Assembly (NCBI RefSeq): GCF_001507665.1
Contig: NZ_CP013910.1
Span: 3,016,001 to 3,080,000, forward strand
Direction of reading: 5' to 3'
DNA length: 64,000 nt
Source of the DNA: Deinococcus actinosclerus
GTDB lineage: Bacteria; Deinococcota; Deinococci; Deinococcales; Deinococcaceae
Shown here: positions 1 through 11,584 of the stretch, piece by piece
How the letters are laid out: each line of letters begins with the position of its first letter
Numbering within the stretch: position 1 is the stretch's first letter
Notes under the pieces: model-generated
What the model was told of the DNA's origin: nothing
What the model saw: only the letters and a program-made list of their open reading frames with translations
Databases searched by the model: none
Position numbers and translations under genes: made by a program

Positions 1-1
1 G

Positions 2-58
2 GCGGGCGGCGCGGCGCTCAGCGTGGCGGGTCTGGCCGACCTGCCCCGGCCCTCATGA
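2..58 (+). CDS. 3' end of an unidentified gene (partial)
   Basis: An open frame enters from the left edge and ends in TGA at 56-58. Its last residues read AGGAALSVAGLADLPRPS. Only 18 codons are visible, so no function can be given. It converges with the LysE-type gene, whose stop codon overlaps it by a few bases. It could be a chance open frame. Confidence 0.35.
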   Translation, partial: AGGAALSVAGLADLPRPS

Positions 59-688
59 CCCGTGGGGGATCAGGGCGGTGCCCACGCCCAGCGCGAGGTA
101 CACCCCGCCGGACACCTGCTGCTGCCGCCGGGCGAAGGTGCGGCTTCCCTGCCAGCGCCGCCCCAGGCTGCCGGCCAGCAGGGCGTACGCGCCGTCACTC
201 AGGGTGGCGAGGCCCAGGAACACCAGTCCCAGCGTGAGGGTCTGCGCCCACACGGGCCCGTGACCGGGGTGCACGAACTGCGGCAGGAACGCCAGGAAGA
301 ACAGCGCCGTCTTGGGGTTCAGGGCGTTCACGACGGCCCCTTGCCGGTAGATCCGCGTCAGGGGCGGCGCGTCCGGCACGGTGACCGTCAGGGCGTCCGG
401 GGTGGGGGCGCGCAGGGTGCGGAGGCCCAGCACGAGCAGGTACGCGGCCCCCGCCCATTTCAGGACGCTGAACAGCAGGGCGCTGGACAGCACGAGCGCG
501 GAGACGCCCAGCGTGGCGGCCAGGACATGCACCAGTCCGCCGGTCTGCACGCCCAGCGCGGAGACCAGTCCGGCGCGCCGTCCCTGGTGGAGGCTACGCG
601 CCACGATGTACAGCACGCTGGGGCCGGGAATGACGATCAGGGCCAGCGCCGCGACGCTGAAGGTGAGCAGGGTGGGCAGGTCAGGCAT
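53..688 (-). CDS. LysE/RhtB-family amino-acid exporter
   Basis: A 211-residue integral membrane protein, the usual size for LysE/RhtB exporters, which pump amino acids such as lysine, threonine or homoserine lactone out of the cell. The family N-terminal pattern is visible: a hydrophobic helix followed by PGPSVLYIVARSL (from residue 21) and a glycine-rich helix. Several further membrane helices follow, and NPKTALFFLAFLPQFV is typical of the fourth helix region. The frame is open far upstream, but ATG at 688 is preferred because TATGCT lies five bases before it, the leaderless promoter arrangement used by many genes here. The substrate cannot be inferred. Confidence 0.85.
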   Translation of the reverse strand: MPDLPTLLTFSVAALALIVIPGPSVLYIVARSLHQGRRAGLVSALGVQTGGLVHVLAATLGVSALVLSSALLFSVLKWAGAAYLLVLGLRTLRAPTPDALTVTVPDAPPLTRIYRQGAVVNALNPKTALFFLAFLPQFVHPGHGPVWAQTLTLGLVFLGLATLSDGAYALLAGSLGRRWQGSRTFARRQQQVSGGVYLALGVGTALIPHGS

Positions 689-693
689 GCCCG

Positions 694-699
694 AGCATA
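694..699 (-). promoter_or_regulatory. Leaderless -10 element of the LysE-type gene
   Basis: TATGCT on the minus strand lies five bases before the ATG at 688. Confidence 0.5.
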
Positions 700-719
700 G
701 CCGCGCCCTGCCAGAACAA

Positions 720-751
720 GCGCGGACCGCCCGGTGAGGAGAGGTCCGCGC
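720..751 (-). terminator. Terminator-like hairpin after accA
   Basis: GCGCGGACC (720-728) and GGTCCGCGC (743-751) form a perfect 9-bp stem just downstream of the accA stop. No clear T-run follows. Confidence 0.5.
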
Positions 752-765
752 CAGGTGGGGGTGGG

Positions 766-2570
<1,805 letters not shown>

Positions 2571-2595
2571 GCGGTGTACTCCTCCGTGGGCATTC

Positions 2596-2651
2596 TAGGC
2601 GGCGCGGCCCCCTGCTTTTGCACCGGGTGCAAGGAGTGTCCAGCCGCGCCG
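2596..2651. promoter_or_regulatory. Nested inverted repeats upstream of accD
   Basis: Outer arms GGCGGCGCGGC (2596-2606) and GCCGCGCCGCC (2641-2651) are perfect complements. Inside them is a perfect palindrome TTGCACC-G-GGTGCAA (2616-2630), which covers the expected -35 position for the TAGAAT -10 box. It may be an operator for accDA, a terminator for the upstream lapA-like gene, or both. Confidence 0.45.
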
Positions 2652-2666
2652 CCCGGCGCTCACACC

Positions 2667-3110
2667 TCAGCCCAGCTTGCTCTTCAGATAGTCGTCCATC
2701 TGCGCGAGCTGCACGTTCAGGTCGCGTTGCAGCGCGTCCACGCGCGCGTGCAGGGCCGCCACCTCGCTGCCGCCGCTGCCCTGGCCCAGCACCCGGAAGC
2801 GCTCGTCGAGGTGGGTCTGGAGCTGCGCGAAGCGGCTGCTTTCCTGCTGGTCGAGGCTGGTGCGCAGGGCCTCCATGTCGCGCAGCAGTTTGGCGCTGTC
2901 CGCCTGCGCCCGCAAGCCCGAGATCCCCGCCCAGAAGTAGAACAGCAGCGCGAGCAGGGTCGCCACGATCAGCAGGATCAGGCCCATCGGCACGCCGGTG
3001 TACGTGGCGAAGCCCAGGCTCAGCGTATGGGGAAACATCAGCGCGTTGGTGTTCAGGACTGCGAACAGACCCAGCAGCACCAGCACGACAATCAACACGA
3101 CGGTTCTCAT
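2667..3110 (-). CDS. LapA-domain (DUF1049) membrane protein
   Basis: A 147-residue protein with the LapA/DUF1049 layout: a first helix at about residues 2-21, a second at about 41-65 (GVPMGLILLIVATLLALLFYF), then a cytoplasmic coiled coil to the C-terminus (repeated LDQQ, LDER, VDALQRDL heptads). In proteobacteria LapA/LapB act in lipopolysaccharide assembly; the role in Deinococcus is not known. The start is supported by TACGCT six bases upstream. It is transcribed toward accDA, but the intervening hairpin and the separate accD -10 suggest separate units. Confidence 0.7.
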   Translation of the reverse strand: MRTVVLIVVLVLLGLFAVLNTNALMFPHTLSLGFATYTGVPMGLILLIVATLLALLFYFWAGISGLRAQADSAKLLRDMEALRTSLDQQESSRFAQLQTHLDERFRVLGQGSGGSEVAALHARVDALQRDLNVQLAQMDDYLKSKLG

Positions 3111-3116
3111 CCGCTC

Positions 3117-3122
3117 AGCGTA
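3117..3122 (-). promoter_or_regulatory. Leaderless -10 element of the LapA-like gene
   Basis: TACGCT on the minus strand, six bases before the ATG at 3110. Confidence 0.5.
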
Positions 3123-3215
3123 GCGGGCGCGCCGGCGGGCTGCCCTTACGGCAACATTGACGTAAGGGTGGGTTCATATGCCGGGGGCACCGCTATCCCC
3201 CCGGCAGGCAGGCCG

Positions 3216-3221
3216 TATGCT
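3216..3221 (+). promoter_or_regulatory. Leaderless -10 element of cutA
   Basis: TATGCT, six bases before the GTG at 3228. It decides the start choice. Confidence 0.55.
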
Positions 3222-3227
3222 GGGAGC

Positions 3228-3548
3228 GTGTCACTTGTCGTCATGGTCACCCTCCCCCCCGAGCGGGCTCTTGACCTGGCCCGCACCCTCGTCGCCGAGC
3301 ATCTGGCCGGTTGCGTGAACATCATTCCCGGCCTGCAGAGCGTGTACCGCTGGCAGGGCGAGGTCGCCGAGGATCCCGAGAGCCTGCTGCTGATCAAGAC
3401 CAGCGGCGAGCAGTACCCCGAACTGGAGGCGCGCATCAAGGCCGTGCACCCCTACGAGGTGCCCGAGATCATCGCCCTGCAGTACGACCGCGCCCTGCCG
3501 GAATTCCAGGCGTGGCTGCGTGACGCCCTGACGTCCCCACAGCGCTGA
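3228..3548 (+). CDS. cutA: CutA family protein
   Basis: A 106-residue protein, the typical CutA size; CutA forms a trimeric ferredoxin-like fold linked to divalent cation tolerance in E. coli. The family blocks are visible: VMVTLPPERALDLARTLV, LAGCVNIIPGLQSVYRWQGE, LLLIKTS, HPYEVPEIIAL and a final FQAWL helix. The frame is open far upstream, but GTG 3228 fits both the family N-terminus and the leaderless TATGCT six bases before it. The gene ends at a strong hairpin shared with the convergent lipoprotein gene. Confidence 0.9.
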   Translation: MSLVVMVTLPPERALDLARTLVAEHLAGCVNIIPGLQSVYRWQGEVAEDPESLLLIKTSGEQYPELEARIKAVHPYEVPEIIALQYDRALPEFQAWLRDALTSPQR

Positions 3549-3554
3549 ACACCG

Positions 3555-3582
3555 CCGCCCCCCTCCACTTGGAAGGGGGCGG
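3555..3582. terminator. Bidirectional terminator-like hairpin
   Basis: CCGCCCCC (3555-3562) pairs with GGGGGCGG (3575-3582) between the convergent cutA and lipoprotein genes. Confidence 0.6.
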
Positions 3583-3596
3583 TTCGGATGACGACT

Positions 3597-4232
3597 TTAC
3601 TGGAACTTGCTCAGCGTGACGCTCACGTCCTTGAGGGTGAAGCCCATGGTGCAGCCCGCCAGGCCGTTGTCGCTGGCGCTGATGGTGGCCGTGACGCTGA
3701 CGGTGTTCTTGCCGCCGCTGGTGAGGATCGAGAAGAACTTCATGGCCGTCGACACGTCCGCCGCCACGTTCAGTTTCGTGTCGGACACGCTGTACGCGGC
3801 GCTGCCCGCACCCTCCGACGTCTTGGTCAGCGTGAACTGCGCGGCCGCGTTGGCGCTGAAGCTCGCGCTGGCGGCCGCGTCACTGGCGTCCACCTTCACG
3901 TCGCGGACTGTCACGGTAAAGCTCTGCGGTTTCACGCACGCCCCCGTCACGTCGATCTGGCTGAACCCGGTCTTGAAGTCCAGGCCGCCGGGCTTGATGC
4001 CGAACGGCAGGTCCGGAATCTGAATGTCGTCGAAGGGCGCGCCGGCCGTGCTGTAACTGACCGTGCCGCGCACCGATTCGATCATCAGAGGAGAGGAAGC
4101 GACGAGTTGCTTGCCTTCCAGTCCGGCCGGGTTGCTGATGGTCTGGGCGGGGATGGCCGCGCCCACGATCTTGCTGCAGCTGGCAAGCGACACGCTCAGG
4201 GCAACGATGGACAGAACAGTGAACTTCTTCAT
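3597..4232 (-). CDS. Hypothetical lipoprotein
   Basis: A 211-residue secreted protein with a clear lipoprotein signal: two lysines, a hydrophobic stretch and lipobox LASC with the lipidated Cys at residue 19. The mature part is Ser/Ala/Thr/Val-rich and looks all-beta. I recognise no named domain, and two further cysteines could pair. It is probably anchored in the cell envelope. A Shine-Dalgarno AAGGAG lies shortly before the ATG, so this gene has a leader; TATAGA/TAGACT boxes (plus 4267-4274) are possible -10 elements. Confidence 0.75.
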   Translation of the reverse strand: MKKFTVLSIVALSVSLASCSKIVGAAIPAQTISNPAGLEGKQLVASSPLMIESVRGTVSYSTAGAPFDDIQIPDLPFGIKPGGLDFKTGFSQIDVTGACVKPQSFTVTVRDVKVDASDAAASASFSANAAAQFTLTKTSEGAGSAAYSVSDTKLNVAADVSTAMKFFSILTSGGKNTVSVTATISASDNGLAGCTMGFTLKDVSVTLSKFQ

Positions 4233-4415
4233 GGGACTCCTTGACTCGCGTGAGGGAATGACCCGGAGTCTATAAAGGTTCTCCCGGGACCGTTGGGATG
4301 AACTTCACACCCGGCCTTCATCCAGTGCAGCGCAGATGGACCGTCAGAGTTATGACAGGCCCGGCCGGCCGGCGTGGCCGCACGACACCCTGCACCGAAA
4401 TGCAGGCCGTGGTGC

Positions 4416-4458
4416 GGCAGGCCCGGTAGGCCTTGAGCCCACGACCGACGGTGATGGA
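4416..4458 (-). repeat. Degenerate 3'-half copy of tRNA-Trp (tRNA relic)
   Basis: Aligned without gaps to 5815-5857 of the intact tRNA-Trp gene, 36 of 43 bases match, covering discriminator, acceptor 3' strand, T arm, variable loop and the 3' anticodon arm. The T-loop is altered and no 5' half is present, so it is not a functional tRNA. It is in the same orientation as the intact gene and lies on that gene's 3' side, the geometry left by integration of an element at a tRNA 3' end. Confidence 0.75.
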
Positions 4459-4528
4459 TGCTTTCAGTGAAAGGACTGAACACACTGTGGGCCGATGGGA
4501 TCTGCACGCCGGAAGGATCACCGATCAG

Positions 4529-4534
4529 TAGGAT
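4529..4534 (+). promoter_or_regulatory. Leaderless -10 element of the HD-domain gene
   Basis: TAGGAT, six bases before the ATG at 4541. Confidence 0.5.
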
Positions 4535-4540
4535 GGCCGC

Positions 4541-5305
4541 ATGAGCGACTTCCCCCTCACAGACCGTTTCCTGCACGCCCTGGAGCGGGCGCACCGCTGG
4601 CATGCCGGGCAGTACCGCAAGGTGCCGGAGGGCGAGACGCCCACCGTGCCGTACCTCTCCCACCTGCTGGGCGTCGCGTCCATCGCCCTGGAATTCGGCG
4701 CTTCAGAGGACGAGGCCATCGCGGCGCTCCTGCATGACGCGCTGGAGGACGGCCCGGAGAACATCCAGACGGACGTGGCGCGGCGCGGTGAGGCGCGCGA
4801 GGACCTACGCCGCGTGATCCGGGAGGAGTTCGGCGATTGGGTGGAGCAGCTGGTGTCCGGCGCGACCGAGGAGACGGCCCTGGTCGCCGGGGAGAAGGCA
4901 CCCTGGGCGGAACGCAAGATGGCGTACCTCCACCGGTTGATCGACACCGATCACGTCGAGGAGGCGGCGTCGCTGCTGGTCAGTGCGTCGGACAAGCTGC
5001 ACAATGCTCGCGCGATCCTCGCGGACGTCCTGGCCTTCGGGGAAAGCCCGGAGAGTCGCGTGGCATTCTTCGACCGCTTCACGGCCGGTCAGGAGGGGAC
5101 GTTGCAGTACTACCGGCTGCTCGTCTGGGCGTACCGCCGGGCGCCGGGTGCGCAGGGACGACCGCGCCTCCAGGCACTCGTCACGGAACTCGACCGGACC
5201 GTCGCCGCGCTTGAGCAGGCCTGCGGTGTCCGCGAGGAGGATGTGATCGCCGCCGCACCGCTGAGGCCATTCGTTGAGCGTCACCTCCGTGTGACGCGCC
5301 TCTAG
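4541..5305 (+). CDS. HD-domain hydrolase (RelA/SpoT HD-like)
   Basis: A 254-residue soluble protein with the metal-binding HD signature of (p)ppGpp hydrolase-type domains: H41 in YLSHLLGV, H65-D66 in LLHDALED, and D151 in SDKLHN. There is no synthetase, TGS or ACT domain, so it resembles small HD-only phosphohydrolases such as MESH1-like enzymes. The substrate (ppGpp, NADPH or another nucleotide) cannot be decided from sequence. The start is leaderless. It stands alone between a tRNA-Trp relic and the intact tRNA-Trp, so it may be the last gene of an integrated element. Confidence 0.8.
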   Translation: MSDFPLTDRFLHALERAHRWHAGQYRKVPEGETPTVPYLSHLLGVASIALEFGASEDEAIAALLHDALEDGPENIQTDVARRGEAREDLRRVIREEFGDWVEQLVSGATEETALVAGEKAPWAERKMAYLHRLIDTDHVEEAASLLVSASDKLHNARAILADVLAFGESPESRVAFFDRFTAGQEGTLQYYRLLVWAYRRAPGAQGRPRLQALVTELDRTVAALEQACGVREEDVIAAAPLRPFVERHLRVTRL

Positions 5306-5813
5306 CGCTTGACAGGCGCATGCATGAGTAACCAGTCTGGGTCATCACTGACAGCCATACGGCGAAGACTGTGCTGCTTCCAGATGGCAAAAATGAGGTT
5401 CTGAACAGCTTTTAAAACCCGTGGCATGATCTTGGCCGGCGTGCCGGAGACCGCCGTGAGGTCAAGAAGATCAGCAAAACGACAGGAAGGGCCGGACTGC
5501 GATGGGCGCCTCGTCGTCCCCTCCTGTCAATTGCCTGGACCAGAAGTGTCAGGGGAACTCCGGCCTCTTCTGGCAGGCCCTGGCCAGGCCAGCCCGCAGG
5601 CTGGGAGGCGGGCTCACTCCGCCCAGAAAAAAACAGGGGCTCGGCCTCTGAGATTTTCCCACTCGTGTATGCCGTCTGGGAGGTCATGACCTCGCCGGAA
5701 CTCTCCAGCAGCGTGCTACGTCACCCTGGCCCTGCGCGGGGGCGTTTCGGCAACAGGGACGAACCGCCAGGCAAGCCATATGGAAAAACCCCGCGCTGGG
5801 CGGGGGTTGTTCA
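5306..5813. other. 508-bp intergenic region without a supported gene
   Basis: Short open frames occur on both strands (about 5412-5689), but they overlap each other, have no start signals and resemble no family I know. A run of seven A (5629-5635) follows a GC-rich stem-like stretch. It may be decayed DNA of the segment bounded by the tRNA-Trp relic and tRNA-Trp. The right end holds the tRNA terminator. Confidence 0.6.
5784..5805 (-). terminator. Rho-independent terminator of tRNA-Trp
   Basis: On the minus strand CCCCGC and GCGGGG flank a five-base loop and are followed by five T (plus 5784-5788), a few bases past the tRNA 3' end. Confidence 0.85.
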
Positions 5814-5890
<77 letters not shown>

Positions 5891-5974
5891 TTCTCGCGCG
5901 CTGTCCGCGCGGGCCTGTGCAGAGTAGCACCCGTCCCGGCGTCGCGCAAGGGTGAGCTGGGGCGGACCGACCGC

Positions 5975-6196
5975 TTACAGGACGCCGCCGCCCAGGAACA
6001 GGCGCAGCGCAGCCAGTCCGAGGACCACGACGTTCAGGGTGGTCGCGCCCCGGTCCTTTGCCAGCACGGCGAGGATCAGGCCCAGCACGGCGGGCGGCAG
6101 CACCAGCAGCCAGTTCAGCCAGCCCAGCAGCGGCAGCAGACCCAGCAGCAGGCCGATGGCGGCCAGGATACCCAGGAGGATGGCGGCGAGTCTCAT
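5975..6196 (-). CDS. Small two- to three-helix membrane protein
   Basis: A 73-residue hydrophobic protein starting MRLAAILLGILAAIGLLLG. Helices are likely at about residues 3-24, 27-46 and 54-70, with a short charged turn AKDRG. No family recognised. The ATG at 6196 is the first in the frame that starts the hydrophobic protein; the open frame continues upstream into what looks like non-coding sequence. It stands between tRNA-Trp and nth and is divergent from nth. Confidence 0.6.
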   Translation of the reverse strand: MRLAAILLGILAAIGLLLGLLPLLGWLNWLLVLPPAVLGLILAVLAKDRGATTLNVVVLGLAALRLFLGGGVL

Positions 6197-6278
6197 GTCC
6201 CCAGATACGTGGGTGGGCGGGCGTGGGTTGCGGCTCCTGGCTGTCCCAGGCGCGCGGACGTGCCGCATGAGGGGGGTG

Positions 6279-6284
6279 TAGCGT
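6279..6284 (+). promoter_or_regulatory. Leaderless -10 element of nth
   Basis: TAGCGT, six bases before the GTG at 6291. Confidence 0.5.
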
Positions 6285-6290
6285 GGCGGG

Positions 6291-6955
6291 GTGACGGAGA
6301 AGAAGAAGGGTGCGGCGCGACTGCCGCCGGGCGCGCGGGTGCGTGCCCCACAGGTCCTGACGGCGCTGGACGCGCTGTACCCGGACGCGCGGACGGAACT
6401 GGAGTTCCGCACGCCGTTCGAACTGCTCGTGGCGACGGTCCTGAGCGCGCAGGCCACGGACGTGAGCGTGAATGCGGCGACGCCCGCGCTGTTCGAGGCG
6501 TACCCGGACGCGCAGGCCATGAGTCAGGCCAAGGCCGAGGACATCGAGCCGCTGATCCGCCGGATCGGGCTGTACCGCGCCAAGGCCCGCAACCTCGCGG
6601 CGCTGGCCCGGCTGCTGGTCGAACGGCACAGGGGCGAGGTCCCGAACGACTTCGACGCGGTGGTGGCGCTGCCCGGCGCGGGCCGCAAGACCGCGAACGT
6701 GGTCCTGTCGAACGCCTTCGGGTACCCGGCGATCGCGGTGGATACGCACGTCGGGCGGCTGGCGCGCCGCCTGGGCCTGAGCACCCAGACGAACCCCGAC
6801 AAGGTGGAACTCGACCTTCAGCGCCTGTTCCCGCGGGAACGGTGGGTGTTCCTGCATCACGCGCTGATCCTGCACGGCCGCCGGGTCTGCGCGGCACGCA
6901 AACCCGAGTGCGGGGCGTGCGTCATGGCCTCCTTCTGCCCGAAAGTGGGCGTGGC

Positions 6956-6959
<4 letters not shown>
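6291..6959 (+). CDS. nth: Endonuclease III
   Basis: A 222-residue base-excision repair glycosylase/AP lyase for oxidised pyrimidines. The helix-hairpin-helix LPGAGRKTANVV carries the catalytic Lys133, the catalytic Asp is D151 in VDTHVGR, and the iron-sulfur loop C200-X6-C207-X2-C210-X5-C216 is complete. GTG start, leaderless promoter. The downstream MFS gene starts on the overlapping GTGA, so the two are coupled. Deinococcus genomes often carry several endonuclease III homologues; which paralogue this is cannot be told here. Confidence 0.95.
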
Positions 6960-8209
<1,250 letters not shown>

Positions 8210-8278
8210 GGGCCGCGCCGGACAGCGAACCGAATACTCGCATCCGCGAGTAGGAGCGGGGCGGGTGCCGGGCGTGGA

Positions 8279-8330
8279 GTTGACAGATCGGTGGCGTTCC
8301 GATCTGTTAACGAAACAGACGGAATCCGGA
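8279..8330 (-). repeat. Modular intergenic repeat, copy 1 (conserved core plus hairpin)
   Basis: Read on the minus strand, a core CGGATTCCGTCTGTTTCGTT (8310-8329) is followed by a hairpin whose arms are CCGATCTG (8299-8306) and CAGATCGG (8284-8291), extendable outward to about 12 bp. The same core followed by a different hairpin occurs at 11539-11584 in the opposite orientation. Confidence 0.7.
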
Positions 8331-8360
8331 TCAGTTGACCTCCGAACTCATGAACGGGGG

Positions 8361-8366
8361 TAGACT
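8361..8366 (+). promoter_or_regulatory. Leaderless -10 element of the zinc-ribbon gene
   Basis: TAGACT, seven bases before the ATG at 8374. This argues against the upstream TTG in the same frame. Confidence 0.55.
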
Positions 8367-8373
8367 GCCAGTG

Positions 8374-9096
8374 ATGAGCGATACCTCCCCCCTTCGCCGC
8401 CTGCACCGCGTTCAGGAACTCGACCTGAACCTCGACCGCCTGCGCGACGAGGAAGGCAACATTTCCCCTGAACTGCGCGACGCCCGCGCCGAGCAGGAAC
8501 GCCTGAACAACGAACTCGAGGACACCGAGATCACCCTGGAAGGCGTCGAGAAGAACATCCGCCGCACCGAACTCGACCTGTCCAGCATCCGCGAGCAGGT
8601 CGGCCGCGCGCGTGAGGAGCAGGAGAAGAACGCCTTCGACGCCCGCGCGCAGTCCCAGTACGGCAGCCGCATCCAGATGCTCAGCGAACGCGCCGACGAA
8701 CTCGAAGAGGACCTCGCCCCGCTGCGCGAGCAGCAGCAGGCCCTCATGGCCCGCGCGGCCGACCTGCGCAGCCAGCACCGCGCCCTGCGCCCCTCCCTGG
8801 GCGCGCTGGAAGAACAGGACGAGACCCGCGTGCAGGGCCTGCGCGACCAGGGCGAAGCGGACCGTCAGGAACGCGCCCAGCTCGCCGGGAACCTCGACGC
8901 GCGCACCATCCGCGAGTACGACATGATCCGCCGCGCCAAGAAGGGCCTGGGCGTCGTGGAGATCAAGGCCGGCCGCTGCAGCGGCTGCAACGTGAACCTC
9001 CCCGTGAACGTCCAGCAGAAGGCCGCGCAGGGCAAACTGCCCCCCGTGAAGTGCCCCAGCTGCGGCCGCTTCCTGATCCGCCTCGACCTCGCGTAA
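8374..9096 (+). CDS. C4-type zinc ribbon coiled-coil protein
   Basis: A 240-residue protein of the DUF164/zf-RING_7 type. A long charged coiled coil (about residues 8-175, rich in Glu, Arg, Leu heptads) is followed by a four-cysteine zinc ribbon with CSGC and CPSC knuckles near the C-terminus. Homologues are often annotated as nucleic-acid-binding Zn-ribbon proteins; the exact role is unsettled. ATG 8374 is chosen over an upstream TTG because of the leaderless TAGACT box. A strong bidirectional hairpin follows. Confidence 0.85.
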   Translation: MSDTSPLRRLHRVQELDLNLDRLRDEEGNISPELRDARAEQERLNNELEDTEITLEGVEKNIRRTELDLSSIREQVGRAREEQEKNAFDARAQSQYGSRIQMLSERADELEEDLAPLREQQQALMARAADLRSQHRALRPSLGALEEQDETRVQGLRDQGEADRQERAQLAGNLDARTIREYDMIRRAKKGLGVVEIKAGRCSGCNVNLPVNVQQKAAQGKLPPVKCPSCGRFLIRLDLA

Positions 9097-9106
9097 ACCG
9101 CAGGGA

Positions 9107-9143
9107 AAACCCCACCCCGCCTTGCTGGCCTGGGGTGGGGTTT
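9107..9143. terminator. Bidirectional terminator
   Basis: AAACCCCACCCC (9107-9118) is a perfect 12-bp complement of GGGGTGGGGTTT (9132-9143), between the convergent zinc-ribbon and asparaginase genes. Confidence 0.75.
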
Positions 9144-9157
9144 CGCTTGAATGCCCG

Positions 9158-10144
9158 TCAGAACTCGTCGCGTTCGAACACCGTCTGGATCTGCTCACGC
9201 GTGAGGCCCTGGCCGAGCAGGATCAGCAGCAGCAGCCGGGCCTTGTGGGCGTTCAGGAAACTGGCGGGAATCGCCCCGGCCTCGACCAGGGTGGCGCCGC
9301 CGCCCGCGTAGCCGTACACCGGCAGGACGGGCCCGGCGTGGGTGCGGGTGGCGATCACGACGGGCTTCTCGGTGCCCTGGATGAGCGGGAGGAGTTCGGC
9401 AGGGAGGTTCCCGGTGCCGAGCGCGGCGATGACCAGCCCGTCGGCCCGCGCGGCAGCCTCGGCGTACCCTTCGCCGGTCCAGCCGGCGTAGGCGTAGAGG
9501 ATCTCCACGCGGGCGCGCAGGTGCGTGGGGTGGTACGTGGCGCGCGGTTCGGGCATGGCGAAGTAGTGCAGGCGCGGCGTATGCCCCTCGCGGTCGATGC
9601 GGCCGATGGGGCCGGGGTACCCGCCGAAGGCGTCCACGGCGGTCGTGTGGATCTTCGTGACGGTCCGCGCGTCGAAGATGTCCCCGCCGATCACGACGAG
9701 CGGCCCGCGTCCGGGGCTGTAGGGGTGCAGGGCGACGTGCGCGGCGTCGAGCAGGTTGGCGGGGCCGTCCCAGCTGATCTCCTCGGCGTGGCGCATGCTG
9801 CCGGTCAGGACGACCGGGACCTTCACGTCCAGCATCAGGTGCAGCGCGAACGCGGTTTCCTCCAGGGTGTCGGTGCCGTGCGTGACGACCACCCCGTCGT
9901 GCGTGGGAGCCAGTTCCCGGATCAGGGCCGCCAGCTGCCCCATGTGCGCCGGGGTCATGTGCGGGCTGGGGAGGCTGAAAGGCTGCGCCTCCGTGACCTG
10001 CACCTGTTCCAGGCCGGGCAGGGTGGGGGGCGTCTGGGGGGTGAGGCCGCGCCCGTCGGGGCTGGGACGGCTGGCGATCGTGCCGCCCGTGTGGATCAGT
10101 GCCAGTCGGGGCGCGCGGGCGGGTGGGGTGGCGTCACTGGGCAT
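9158..10144 (-). CDS. Asparaginase family protein (type I L-asparaginase-like)
   Basis: A 328-residue asparaginase that hydrolyses L-asparagine to aspartate and ammonia. Both active-site signatures are intact: LIHTGGTIASR with the nucleophilic Thr near the N-terminus, and VVTHGTDTLEETA with the second Thr and Asp. No signal peptide, so cytoplasmic. Two in-frame ATGs occur. The second, at 10144, is chosen because TACCAT lies seven bases before it as a leaderless -10. Substrate preference (Asn versus Gln) is not decided. Confidence 0.92.
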   Translation of the reverse strand: MPSDATPPARAPRLALIHTGGTIASRPSPDGRGLTPQTPPTLPGLEQVQVTEAQPFSLPSPHMTPAHMGQLAALIRELAPTHDGVVVTHGTDTLEETAFALHLMLDVKVPVVLTGSMRHAEEISWDGPANLLDAAHVALHPYSPGRGPLVVIGGDIFDARTVTKIHTTAVDAFGGYPGPIGRIDREGHTPRLHYFAMPEPRATYHPTHLRARVEILYAYAGWTGEGYAEAAARADGLVIAALGTGNLPAELLPLIQGTEKPVVIATRTHAGPVLPVYGYAGGGATLVEAGAIPASFLNAHKARLLLLILLGQGLTREQIQTVFERDEF

Positions 10145-10151
10145 TACTGGC

Positions 10152-10157
10152 ATGGTA
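10152..10157 (-). promoter_or_regulatory. Leaderless -10 element of the asparaginase gene
   Basis: TACCAT on the minus strand, seven bases before the ATG at 10144. It overlaps the alternative upstream ATG. Confidence 0.5.
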
Positions 10158-10301
10158 GTCGGGACAGCCGGGCCTGCGCGCCCGGTGATCCAGGGTCGAG
10201 GGGACCCGGCGGGGGGGTGGCCCGTTGGGCCGGACGCCCGGCCAGGGCAATCGGCGCGGCGCCTCGACCCTCAGACTCTCGGACCCTGTCCAACGACAGC
10301 G

Positions 10302-10327
10302 CCCGCCAGCACCGGGGGCCTGGCGGG
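10302..10327 (-). terminator. Terminator-like hairpin after the hemC operon
   Basis: CCCGCCAG (10302-10309) pairs with CTGGCGGG (10320-10327). There is no T-run, so termination is only likely. Confidence 0.4.
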
Positions 10328-10342
10328 TCGCGGGCAGGGCGT

Positions 10343-10525
10343 TCAGCGGCGGCGCAGGCGCTGCCAGACGAGGGCCACGGCGAAAATCGCGGCGGTCAGG
10401 GGCAGTTCGGCCAGCAGCGCGTCCGGCAGGGCCGCGCCCGCCTGGGTGCGCTGCCACAGGCCGATGCCCATCCACAGCAGCGCGGCGGCCAGCGCGACCA
10501 GCAGCGTGCGCGCCAGGGGATTCAC
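10343..10525 (-). CDS. Small two-helix membrane protein
   Basis: A 60-residue protein with a GTG start two bases after the hemC stop. Two hydrophobic helices (about residues 6-23 and 42-54) are separated by a short polar loop, with an Arg-rich C-terminus (WQRLRRR). It is too short for family assignment. Close spacing to hemC indicates co-transcription. The longer frame that opens upstream lies inside hemC and is ignored. Confidence 0.55.
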   Translation of the reverse strand: MNPLARTLLVALAAALLWMGIGLWQRTQAGAALPDALLAELPLTAAIFAVALVWQRLRRR

Positions 10526-10527
10526 GG

Positions 10528-11457
<930 letters not shown>

Positions 11458-11466
11458 AACCCGCGC

Positions 11467-11472
11467 ATTATA
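11467..11472 (-). promoter_or_regulatory. -10 element of hemC
   Basis: Perfect TATAAT on the minus strand, nine bases before the hemC ATG. The transcript would have at most a very short leader. Confidence 0.55.
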
Positions 11473-11538
11473 CGCGCCGCACCCGGGGCGCGCACGCGCG
11501 CGCTCGGAACGCGGGTCAGAATATGAAGGATCATGATA

Positions 11539-11584
11539 CGGATTCCGTCTGTTTCGTTCACCGCCCGGACAGGCCACCGGGCGG
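11539..11584 (+). repeat. Modular intergenic repeat, copy 2 (conserved core plus hairpin)
   Basis: The core CGGATTCCGTCTGTTTCGTT (11539-11558) is followed two bases later by a perfect hairpin CCGCCCGG (11561-11568) / CCGGGCGG (11577-11584). The core is identical to copy 1 at 8310-8329, but the hairpin sequence is entirely different. It lies in the leader region of the GH1-like gene. Confidence 0.7.

Larger units (their letters stand above)
4233..4540. other. Intergenic region with a tRNA-Trp relic
   Basis: No convincing gene. The left part holds the lipoprotein leader, the middle a decayed tRNA-Trp 3' half (4416-4458), and the right end the leaderless promoter of the HD-domain gene. Confidence 0.7.

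Noticed and set aside
5412..5689. Two overlapping short open frames on opposite strands in the HD-gene/tRNA-Trp spacer
   Set aside because: No start signals, biased composition, no recognisable protein features, and they overlap each other almost fully.
8335..8373. TTG start 13 codons upstream of the zinc-ribbon gene
   Set aside because: The leaderless TAGACT box lies inside this stretch and points to ATG 8374.
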